Assembly: GCA_945870475.1 (NCBI GenBank)
Contig: CAMBSR010000160.1
Span: forward strand, 1 to 5,228
Direction: 5' to 3'
Source of the DNA: Phycisphaera mikurensis NBRC 102666
Lineage (GTDB): Bacteria > Planctomycetota > Phycisphaerae > Phycisphaerales > SM1A02
DNA length: 5,228 nucleotides
Shown: positions 1 through 5,228 of the stretch, piece by piece
Layout: every line of letters starts with the position of its first letter
Numbering within the stretch: position 1 is the first letter of the stretch
The notes under the pieces: model-generated
What the model was told of the DNA's origin: nothing
The model's database searches: none
What the model saw: only the letters and a program-made list of their open reading frames with translations
Position numbers and translations under genes: made by a program

Positions 1-1269
1 TCGGCGTGGTGCGCCCACCCGAGCATCACCTGGCACCTGACGCTCCTGGCATGCGCGTGGAGCGCCGCCAGCGTGATCGCGGGGCTGCTGTCTTCGGCGC
101 TGCTCCTGCGCGTCACCGGCGGCATCCGCCCCGGCGCGTACCCGCGCTATGGATTCACGTACCTGCGCATCTGGACCCGCACAGGCATCCTGGATGCGGC
201 CGGGCGATGGCTGAGCGGCACGCTCTTCTGGCCCATGTGGCTTCGCCTGGCCGGCATGCGAATCGGGCATGGCAGCGAGGTCAGCACCATCATCGACGTG
301 CTGCCCGAGACCGTGGCCATCGGCAGCGAGAGCTTCTTCGCCGACGGTGTCTATTTCTGCTCGCCGCACGTGCAGGACGGCGTGGTGCACGTGGCGCGCA
401 CGGAGCTCGGGGACGGCATGTTCCTCGGGAACCACTGCGTGATTCCGGCGGGCCGGCGCTACCCGCACGGCATGTTCGTGGGCGTCAGCACGGTGGCACC
501 GGACCACGCAGGGCCGGACCAGGGTTGGTTCGGCGTTCCGCCGATGCTCCTCCACCGCCGCGAGGTGGTGGAAGCCGATCGGCGGCTCACGTTCGAACCC
601 GGCACCGCGCAGCGGATCTCGCGCTGGAGCTGGGAATCGGCACGGTGCCTGGTGGCGGTGCCTGCGCTCCTGGCGACGCTCGGCTGGCTCACCGCAGTGG
701 AACACGCGAACGCCATCGCATCGCCCCTCGCCTGCGCGCTCGTCTGGGCGCCGCTCGCAAGCGCCGCGGCGTGGTTCTCGCTGGTGAAGTTCGGCATCAT
801 CGCCAAGTGGGCGCTGCTCGGGCGCGTGCGCCCCGGGCAGCACGGCCTCTGGAGCGGCTGGTGCAGCCGCTGGGACTACCTGTACGTGCTCTGGTGGTTC
901 AGCGCGCGGATCGCGCTCGCGCGCGTCGAGGGCACGCCGTTCCTCAACATGGCGCTTCGCTCGGTGGGAACGAAGATCGGGCGCGACGTCCTCATCGGCC
1001 CCGGCGCCACGCAGATCGTGGATCCGGACATGCTGAGCTTCGGCGACGGCTCCACCGTGGCCTGCAACTTCCAGGCACACAGCTTCGAGGACCGCATCCT
1101 GAAGATCGACCGCGTGCGCATCGAGGCCGGTGCCAATGCCGCGGAGAACGCGGTGGTGTTCTATGGCGCGCGCATCGAGGAAGGTGCGACGCTCGAATCC
1201 GGCAGCGTGCTCATGAAGCGCGGCGTGGTGCCCGCCGGGACCACGGTGATGGGCGCGCCCGTCGGCTGA
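1..1269 (+). CDS. C-terminal part of a Pls/PosA-type non-ribosomal peptide synthetase (5' end outside window)
   Basis: The reading frame is open from the first base to the TGA at 1267-1269 (422 codons). The GTG at 73 lies inside a hydrophobic segment and has no ribosome binding site, so I treat the gene as continuing left of the window. The sequence resembles the terminal domain of Pls/PosA synthetases (TIGR02353 type), which make isopeptide-linked homopolymers such as epsilon-poly-L-lysine at the inner membrane. Counting codons from base 1: a membrane segment at about 8-37; FWPMWLRLAGMRIG leading into a left-handed beta-helix half at about 75-175 (GSEVSTIIDVLPE, LGDGMFLGNHCVIPAG); a GVPP motif at 178-181; two membrane segments at about 216-236 and 241-261; and a second beta-helix half at about 314-419 (LNMALRSVGTKIG, IGPGATQIVDPDMLSFGDGS). 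Adenylation and carrier domains are expected upstream. The substrate cannot be read from this fragment. A free-standing acetyltransferase-like hexapeptide membrane protein is the less likely alternative. Confidence 0.85.
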   Translation, partial: SAWCAHPSITWHLTLLACAWSAASVIAGLLSSALLLRVTGGIRPGAYPRYGFTYLRIWTRTGILDAAGRWLSGTLFWPMWLRLAGMRIGHGSEVSTIIDVLPETVAIGSESFFADGVYFCSPHVQDGVVHVARTELGDGMFLGNHCVIPAGRRYPHGMFVGVSTVAPDHAGPDQGWFGVPPMLLHRREVVEADRRLTFEPGTAQRISRWSWESARCLVAVPALLATLGWLTAVEHANAIASPLACALVWAPLASAAAWFSLVKFGIIAKWALLGRVRPGQHGLWSGWCSRWDYLYVLWWFSARIALARVEGTPFLNMALRSVGTKIGRDVLIGPGATQIVDPDMLSFGDGSTVACNFQAHSFEDRILKIDRVRIEAGANAAENAVVFYGARIEEGATLESGSVLMKRGVVPAGTTVMGAPVG

Positions 1270-1272
1270 TGA

Positions 1273-1398
1273 TCAGACCGCGGCCACGGTGCGCTGGCGC
1301 TGCTCGCCGAGGCCGTCGATGCCGAGGCGCATGACCTGCCCCGCGCGGAGATAGACGGGCGGCTTCTGCCCCAGAGCCACGCCGGCCGGGACCACCGC
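1273..1398 (-). pseudogene. C-terminal remnant of a fumarylacetoacetate hydrolase (FAH) family enzyme
   Basis: On the minus strand, the last 40 or so codons before the TGA at 1275-1273 read PAGVALGQKPPVYLRAG followed by LGIDGLGEQRQ. This is the classic C-terminal end of the FAH family (hydrolases, decarboxylases and isomerases acting on 2-keto acids such as ureidoglycolate-type or 2,4-diketo-3-deoxy-sugar-acid substrates). In intact members the stretch follows a TGTP..GV turn and ends the protein. The similarity stops near base 1390: the codons further upstream (VDVGQAVV) do not match, and the remaining 200 or so residues of a normal FAH enzyme are absent because that space is taken by the oppositely oriented gene starting at 1593. 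By hand count, 36 of 39 codons in 1273-1389 end in G or C in this frame, against 33 of 39 in the antisense frame, which fits former coding use of this strand. No start codon or ribosome binding site goes with it. It is best read as the scar of a deletion that removed most of the enzyme; expression is unlikely. Confidence 0.7.
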
Positions 1399-1550
1399 CT
1401 GACCGACGTCTACGGAAACGTGGTCCGCGAAATCATGGCCTGAGCGGCCCGAATCGCCGTTCCGCCCCACAAGTTTGTTCATAAACGGCTTCCGGGAACT
1501 GGCTTTTCCTCGCATCCGGCCTACGTTCTTCCCGACTCTCGCTACGCGGG

Positions 1551-1565
1551 CGCGGCGGTGCCGCG
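1551..1565 (+). promoter_or_regulatory. Small GC hairpin in the leader of the dockerin gene
   Basis: CGCGGC at 1551-1556 and GCCGCG at 1560-1565 are perfect reverse complements around a GGT loop. They would form a six-pair, all-GC stem ending 14 bases before the Shine-Dalgarno sequence. No run of T follows, so it is not an intrinsic terminator. It could stabilise the mRNA end or affect ribosome loading, but in DNA this rich in GC it may also be chance. Confidence 0.25.
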
Positions 1566-1579
1566 GCCATGCCAATCAC

Positions 1580-1584
1580 AGAGG
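1580..1584 (+). promoter_or_regulatory. Ribosome binding site deciding the start at 1593
   Basis: AGAGG ends 8 bases before the ATG at 1593, which is good Shine-Dalgarno spacing. The alternative in-frame ATG at 1569 has only GC-rich sequence without a purine-rich box before it, and using it would add eight residues ahead of the signal peptide. The 1593 start is therefore preferred. Confidence 0.6.
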
Positions 1585-1592
1585 TATCTCGT

Positions 1593-3203
1593 ATGAACAG
1601 CAACTCGACGCGTTCCCAGCCCAACAGCCGCCTCGTCCGTCACCTTGCTGCCGCCGCGACCACCGCCGCTGCAATGGTCGCCGGCTCCGCGTCCGCCGAG
1701 ATCATCTACCGCCAATACAACCTGGCGCTTCCCGCCAACATCGACGGCATCTACGTGAACGTCGAGACCTTCCAGACCGGCACTGCGGGCAGTGGCGTCA
1801 CTGGCTGGGACCTCAACCCCTACAGCCAGACCGGCACGACCAACCTGAACTTCTTCTCGCCCACCGGTGGCGGCCTCCTCCGCTACCCCGGCTCCGCAAC
1901 CACCACCGTGGCCGGCAACCTGGCGGCAAACACCCCCATCGGCGCGCTCGGCAGTTACTCCGCATCGGTCACCGCGGTCACCTTCGGCGCCGCCGCCGGC
2001 AACTGGGTCCTGAACTCGGTGAACCTCTGCGGCTTCAAGTTCGTCGCCGCCGACGGCCTGACGCACTATGGCTGGGCACGCATCCAGGTCGGCGCCACCA
2101 GTGGCGTGCGCACCCTCGTCGACGTCGGCTACGAAAGCGTCGCCAACGTGGCGATCGCCGCCGGATCGCAGGGCGGCCCGCCGCCGGCGTACGACCCTTG
2201 CTCGCCGTCGAACCCGATCGCCGCAATCGGCACGAACCTCCTCGGGCTCAACCAGGCCACGGCCGCGGACCTGAACCTGGCCGGCTCTGGCTGCGGCTTC
2301 GTGGCCTACAAGGCCAACTACTTCAAGTTCGTCGCCCCGGCAGCGGGCACGTACACCATCGACACCTGCGCGAGCGGCGCGGCCACGCGCATTGCCGTCC
2401 TCGACGGCTGCACCGGCGGCTCCGCCATCCTGGCCTGCGATGACAACACCTGCGCGCCCTCGTCGCGCGTGACGCTGACCGCCGCCGCGCAGCAGACGTA
2501 CTACATCGTCATCGGCGGGGACACCGCGGCCACGGCGCTGCCGTCGCCCATCAACCTCGCGGTCACCCCTCCGCCCACGGCGGCATGCCCCGACTCCCCG
2601 GCTGCCGTCTTCGGCAACAACCCGTTCGACAACGTGATCTCCGGCCTCACGCAGGTGGTGACCGTGGGAGCCGCCGGAACCAGCACCATCTACGGTGCCA
2701 CGTGGTTCAACTTCACGCCCGCCGTGACCGGCGCCTACACCTTCAGCATGTGCGGCTCGATCGGCGACACCAAGCTCGCCCTCGGCACCATCTGCCCCGG
2801 CAGCGGCCAGACCTTCACCACGATCGCCTACAACGACGACTCGTGTGCGTGCACGTCGGGCTGCGGCACCGGCGGTACCGAGGCGTACGCCAGCGCGCTC
2901 AATGCCACCAACTCCGGCATCCCCCTCACCCAGGAACTCATCGCCGGCCAGCAGTACCACCTGGTCCTCGGCAGCTTCAGCGGCACCTCCGGCGCCGTCA
3001 ACGGCACCCTGGTGATCGACGGCCCGCCGCCGCCGCAGTCCTGCCTCGGCGACCTCAACGGCGACAACGTCGTGAACGGCGCGGACCTCGGCCAGCTCCT
3101 GGGCAACTGGGGCGGATCGGGCCTCGGTGACCTCAACAACGACGGCATCGTCACCGGCGCCGACCTCGGCCTGATGCTCGGTGCGTGGGGCGCGTGCCCC
3201 TGA
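1593..3203 (+). CDS. Secreted multidomain protein with two PPC-like beta-sandwich domains and a C-terminal dockerin
   Basis: 536 residues from ATG 1593 (ATG 1569 is a weaker, longer option). Residues 1-35 form a signal peptide with a basic N-region (RLVRH), an alanine-rich core and a cleavage site after GSASA. Residues 36-195 are a beta-rich domain ending in HYGWARIQV...LVDVGYES..NVAIAAG, a pattern I know from secreted cyanobacterial, proteobacterial and planctomycete surface proteins of unknown role. Residues about 202-326 (YFKFVAPAAGTYTIDTC, YYIVIGG) and 331-475 (TWFNFTPAVTGAYTFSMC, YHLVLGSFSG) look like two divergent PPC-type beta-sandwiches, non-catalytic modules usually attached to secreted enzymes. 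Residues 487-533 are a dockerin with two calcium-loop repeats: ligands D487/N489/D491/N495/D498 and D513/N515/D517/T521/D524, with Thr replacing the usual Asn or Ser at 521. No catalytic motif is visible, so a structural or adhesive extracellular role is inferred. The gene is followed 56 bases later by another dockerin gene and is probably co-transcribed with it. Confidence 0.85.
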   Translation: MNSNSTRSQPNSRLVRHLAAAATTAAAMVAGSASAEIIYRQYNLALPANIDGIYVNVETFQTGTAGSGVTGWDLNPYSQTGTTNLNFFSPTGGGLLRYPGSATTTVAGNLAANTPIGALGSYSASVTAVTFGAAAGNWVLNSVNLCGFKFVAADGLTHYGWARIQVGATSGVRTLVDVGYESVANVAIAAGSQGGPPPAYDPCSPSNPIAAIGTNLLGLNQATAADLNLAGSGCGFVAYKANYFKFVAPAAGTYTIDTCASGAATRIAVLDGCTGGSAILACDDNTCAPSSRVTLTAAAQQTYYIVIGGDTAATALPSPINLAVTPPPTAACPDSPAAVFGNNPFDNVISGLTQVVTVGAAGTSTIYGATWFNFTPAVTGAYTFSMCGSIGDTKLALGTICPGSGQTFTTIAYNDDSCACTSGCGTGGTEAYASALNATNSGIPLTQELIAGQQYHLVLGSFSGTSGAVNGTLVIDGPPPPQSCLGDLNGDNVVNGADLGQLLGNWGGSGLGDLNNDGIVTGADLGLMLGAWGACP

Positions 3204-3246
3204 GCGCATCCTGATCACCAACCCATGCCCCGCGGGGTGTTCGAAC

Positions 3247-3250
3247 GAGG
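3247..3250 (+). promoter_or_regulatory. Ribosome binding site of the SUMF1-dockerin gene
   Basis: GAGG lies 3 bases before the ATG at 3254 but 9 bases before the in-frame ATG at 3260. The second spacing is far closer to the normal optimum, so the start at 3260 is chosen. The two options differ by only two residues, both ahead of the signal peptide core. Confidence 0.5.
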
Positions 3251-3259
3251 CCGATGACC

Positions 3260-4501
3260 ATGCGCCACCTGATGGCCGCAGTGCTCCCGCTGCTCTGCTC
3301 GTCGCTCGCACTTGCCGAGGGCCTGCCCACGTCCGCCATCGTCATCGACACGGTGGAGGTCGGCGATCCCGGCAATCTCGCTGCGCCGATCATCCCGTTC
3401 GACCCCAAGACCCCTGACCAGACCACCGCGGTCGAGTTCGTCGGACGCGTCGACTACGTCTACGAAATCGGCATGTACGAGATCACGGTGGAGCAGTACG
3501 TGATGTTCCTCAACGCCGTCGATCGCGTCGGCGGGAACGTCCAGCAGCTGTGGGACCCGCTCATGGATCCCCAGGCGAACCCGTACCGCGGGCAGGTCTG
3601 CCGCGAACTCAAGGAGCCGCCGGGTGAGCGCTTCAAGGTCGCATCGCCGGTGTGGCTGCACAAGCCGATCGCGTTCATCGACTTCTTCCGCGCCGCACGG
3701 TTCGTGAATTCGCTCCACAACGGCCAGCACGTGCGCACGGAGATCGCCCCGGGCAAGTTCCGCTACGTCTGCCAGTTCAGCACGGAGACCGAGTTCGGCG
3801 TGTACGAGCTGCGAAAGCAGACATCGTTCGGCAGTTACGCCACGCGCCAGGCCGTCCGCGGATTCGTGCTGCCGAGCCAGGACGAATGGATCAAGGCTGC
3901 GTACTACTCACGGACCGTGATCGCGGGCGATCGACAGTACTGGCGCTACCCCACCATGACAGACACTCCCCCGACCGCCGCCACCTGCGACGCTTGCGGC
4001 AACGTGACCAACGCCGGCAACGGGCCGCTCGCGAACTATGCGAACGCCGCAGTGTGGTGCCCGTCCGGCTGCCAGAGCGGAAGCACCGGCGCGTGCACGC
4101 CACCGAGCAACCCCGGCAACCTGACGGACGTCGGCGCCTGCCTCACCACCTCGCCCTGGGGCACCTATGACCAGGGCGGAAACGTGGTGGAATGGACGGA
4201 CACCGTCGTGGCTCCGCCAACCGATGCGCCGAATCCGCTGAGCCAGTGCATCTGGCGCCAGGTGCACGGCGGCATCGCCACCGCCGGCGCGTACCAGCTC
4301 TGGCTCAGCGCCACCGGCTCCACCGATCCCTATGGCCAGGCGCTGGGAAGCGTCAACCAATTCGGCGGCTTCCGGGTCGGCATGCTGCCAGACGCACAAC
4401 CGTGCGAGCCGGATCCCTGCCCCGCGGACCTCAACGGAGATGGCGCGGTGAACGGCACCGACCTCGGCATCCTGCTCAACAGCTGGGGCGTGTGCCGCTG
4501 A
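3260..4501 (+). CDS. Secreted SUMF1/formylglycine-generating-enzyme-like protein with a single dockerin repeat, probably non-catalytic
   Basis: 413 residues from ATG 3260 (ATG 3254 is possible). Residues 1-19 are a signal peptide cleaved after SLALA. Residues about 60-376 follow the FGE-sulfatase (SUMF1) fold: YEIGMYEITVEQYVMFLNAV (66-85), FFRAARFVNSLHNGQ (142-156), LPSQDEWIKAAYY (204-216), NYAN (259-262), SPWGTYDQGGNVVEWTD (297-313) and FGGFRVG (368-374). True FGEs oxidise a sulfatase cysteine using two cysteines in GGSYMCHRSYC. Here the aligned stretch is GGIATAGAYQL (337-347), so both are lost (Ala342, Leu347). The protein is therefore likely a binding or structural member of this large family. 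A cysteine-rich insert (about 243-294, with CDAC and WCPSGC) may carry disulfides. Residues 390-410 hold one dockerin calcium loop (D390/N392/D394/N398/D401), and Cys382, Cys387 and Cys412 bracket it. The gene lies 56 bases downstream of another dockerin gene, suggesting an operon. I see no terminator in the 64 bases after the stop. Confidence 0.85.
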   Translation: MRHLMAAVLPLLCSSLALAEGLPTSAIVIDTVEVGDPGNLAAPIIPFDPKTPDQTTAVEFVGRVDYVYEIGMYEITVEQYVMFLNAVDRVGGNVQQLWDPLMDPQANPYRGQVCRELKEPPGERFKVASPVWLHKPIAFIDFFRAARFVNSLHNGQHVRTEIAPGKFRYVCQFSTETEFGVYELRKQTSFGSYATRQAVRGFVLPSQDEWIKAAYYSRTVIAGDRQYWRYPTMTDTPPTAATCDACGNVTNAGNGPLANYANAAVWCPSGCQSGSTGACTPPSNPGNLTDVGACLTTSPWGTYDQGGNVVEWTDTVVAPPTDAPNPLSQCIWRQVHGGIATAGAYQLWLSATGSTDPYGQALGSVNQFGGFRVGMLPDAQPCEPDPCPADLNGDGAVNGTDLGILLNSWGVCR

Positions 4502-4565
4502 ACGCAGGTCGCATCGGCCACCGCGTTCGATCGCTCCGGAAATCCGCGCTCACTCCACCCGTCGC

Positions 4566-5228
4566 TCACTTCACCTTGCGGACACGCCCCTGGAAGGTCG
4601 GACCGCCCACCGGCGTGCCGGTCGCGTCGAGCACGGTCCCGGCCTGCCACGTGCGCGATGCCCACGCGTTGCCCTCGGCATGGAGTTCGTCGATCCATCC
4701 GTCCGCCCAGCGGATGTGCAGGCGGTCGCCGACCGCCCACCAGCTGCCCATCGTCGGCGCGCCGAAATCTGTCCACGCCACGTGGCTCGACTGGATGGCG
4801 ATGCGGAACGTCTGCTTGCCGGCCGATTCCTGCGACTGCGTCTCGTAGAGACCCACCCATCGCGCCAGCACCTCCGGCGTGCGCACCGCCTGGCCGTGGT
4901 TCGTGGGCGGGCCGCTGCGCGACGCACCCGGCGCATACGACTGCTTCACGAGCCAGCCGCGGTGGTCGCGGGTGATCGCATCGTGCCTCCCGTCCGTGTA
5001 GTCGATCTCGATACGCCCGTCCTTCAGCGCCCAGCGGCCTTCCTCGCCCTTCGCGCCCTGCGGTCCCTTCGACCAGTTGCTGACCGCGGTGCCGTCGGCC
5101 GAGAGCACCACGTCGAACGTCACGTTCTCGTCGTCGGTCAGCGACCATGTGCCCGGGACCTCCGCCGCGGTGAACGCGCCGTTGGCCGGCGCGGATCGCT
5201 CCGAAGCGGGGAGCGGACCACAGCAAGC
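4566..5228 (-). CDS. Putative lipoprotein with two copies of a Trp-rich beta module (5' end outside window)
   Basis: The frame runs from the TGA at 4568-4566 leftward in the gene to the window's right edge, giving 220 residues. A GTG at 5123-5121 is possible as a start, but the frame stays open beyond it and codes plausible protein, so the gene very likely starts outside. The first visible residues are ACCGPLPASERSAPANG: a small residue before Cys and then a Pro/Ser/Ala linker suggest a lipobox and lipid anchoring, but the signal peptide is cut off. Two modules follow, at about 26-101 and 125-197. The stretches GRWALKDGRIEIDYTDGRHD (64-83) and GSWWAVGDRLHIRWADGWID (161-180) align without gaps. 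No enzyme motif is visible and the function is unknown; a small envelope beta-barrel or beta-sandwich protein is likely. It converges on the SUMF1-dockerin gene with 64 bases between the stop codons and is presumably expressed on its own. Confidence 0.8.
   Translation of the reverse strand, partial: ACCGPLPASERSAPANGAFTAAEVPGTWSLTDDENVTFDVVLSADGTAVSNWSKGPQGAKGEEGRWALKDGRIEIDYTDGRHDAITRDHRGWLVKQSYAPGASRSGPPTNHGQAVRTPEVLARWVGLYETQSQESAGKQTFRIAIQSSHVAWTDFGAPTMGSWWAVGDRLHIRWADGWIDELHAEGNAWASRTWQAGTVLDATGTPVGGPTFQGRVRKVK

Larger units (their letters stand above)
1444..1592 (+). promoter_or_regulatory. Probable promoter and leader region of the dockerin gene pair
   Basis: This is the only untranslated stretch upstream of the plus-strand gene pair, so its promoter should lie here. 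The least GC-rich spot is around 1470-1486 (AAGTTTGTTCATAAAC), and a 9-base palindrome TTCCGGGAA sits at 1490-1498. I could not find a convincing pair of -35 and -10 boxes, nor a correctly spaced sigma-54 site, so the placement rests on gene layout alone. Together with the FAH scrap, the gene-free stretch from 1270 to 1592 is about 320 bases; I see nothing else in it apart from the leader hairpin and ribosome binding site listed separately. Confidence 0.4.

Noticed and set aside
6..1334. Long plus-strand open frame overlapping the synthetase in another frame
   Set aside because: The translation is an Arg/His/Pro-rich low-complexity string typical of a shifted frame of a GC-rich gene, and the frame starting at base 1 has clear family motifs.
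1500..1515. Possible sigma-54 promoter (TGGC...GC)
   Set aside because: The invariant GG and GC elements are one base too close together, and the rest of the consensus is poor.
3187..3237. Stem GGGGC/GCCCC at 3187-3200 and palindrome CCCCGCGGGG at 3228-3237 as a terminator between the two dockerin genes
   Set aside because: The first is largely the coding sequence for the conserved WGAC end, the second has no loop, and neither is followed by a T-run.
1542..3311. Very long open frame (589 codons) on the minus strand opposite the first dockerin gene
   Set aside because: It mirrors a clearly real gene with signal peptide, PPC-like domains and dockerin loops. Its translation is Arg/Ala/Gly/Val-rich without recognisable motifs, as expected of antisense frames in DNA with few stop codons.
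4502..4565. Shared terminator between the converging SUMF1-dockerin and lipoprotein genes
   Set aside because: Only short palindromes such as TCCGGA are present; no stable stem followed by a T-run is seen on either strand.
5037..5066. Collagen-like GPQGAKGEEG in the lipoprotein
   Set aside because: Only three Gly-X-Y triplets occur and they fall in a loop of the first beta module; far too short for a collagen helix.

Overview
The window looks like a piece of a GC-rich chromosome from the Planctomycetota, most likely class Phycisphaerae. Nearly every codon ends in G or C. Two adjacent secreted proteins end in Phycisphaerae-style dockerin repeats (DLNGD..VNG.DLG..L..WG, closed by a terminal Cys). 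A lipoprotein-like gene of a type I associate with planctomycetes follows. The taxonomic call is inference, because there is no rRNA or marker gene here.

Layout, left to right. (1) 1-1269, plus strand: the C-terminal part of a large membrane-bound non-ribosomal peptide synthetase of the Pls/PosA type (the family of epsilon-poly-L-lysine synthetase). Two left-handed beta-helix-like halves are separated by membrane segments; the adenylation and carrier domains would lie left of the window. (2) 1273-about 1398, minus strand: an orphan C-terminal scrap of a fumarylacetoacetate hydrolase (FAH) family enzyme. It converges on the synthetase gene with 3 bases between the two stop codons, and the rest of the enzyme is missing. 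(3) 1399-1592: a non-coding stretch that must hold the promoter and leader of the next gene; a short GC hairpin and a Shine-Dalgarno sequence are visible. (4) 1593-3203, plus strand: a secreted multidomain protein with a signal peptide, a beta-rich N-terminal domain, two PPC-like beta-sandwich domains and a two-repeat dockerin. (5) 3260-4501, plus strand: a secreted protein with a formylglycine-generating-enzyme/sulfatase-modifying-factor (SUMF1) fold and a single dockerin repeat. By hand alignment both catalytic cysteines of the FGE fold are replaced. (6) 4566-5228, minus strand, running off the right edge: a Trp-rich, probably lipid-anchored protein built from two copies of a small beta module.

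Genes 4 and 5 lie 56 bases apart on the same strand and share the same C-terminal module, so they are probably co-transcribed and act together outside the cytoplasm. What their dockerins bind is unknown; no cohesin is present in the window. The synthetase and the lipoprotein genes show no visible functional link to that pair. I see no tRNA, rRNA, CRISPR array, insertion sequence or convincing intrinsic terminator. Most of the window is ordinary planctomycete gene content. The points most worth checking are the FAH scrap, the degenerate SUMF1 active site, the cysteine-bracketed dockerins and the internal duplication in the lipoprotein.
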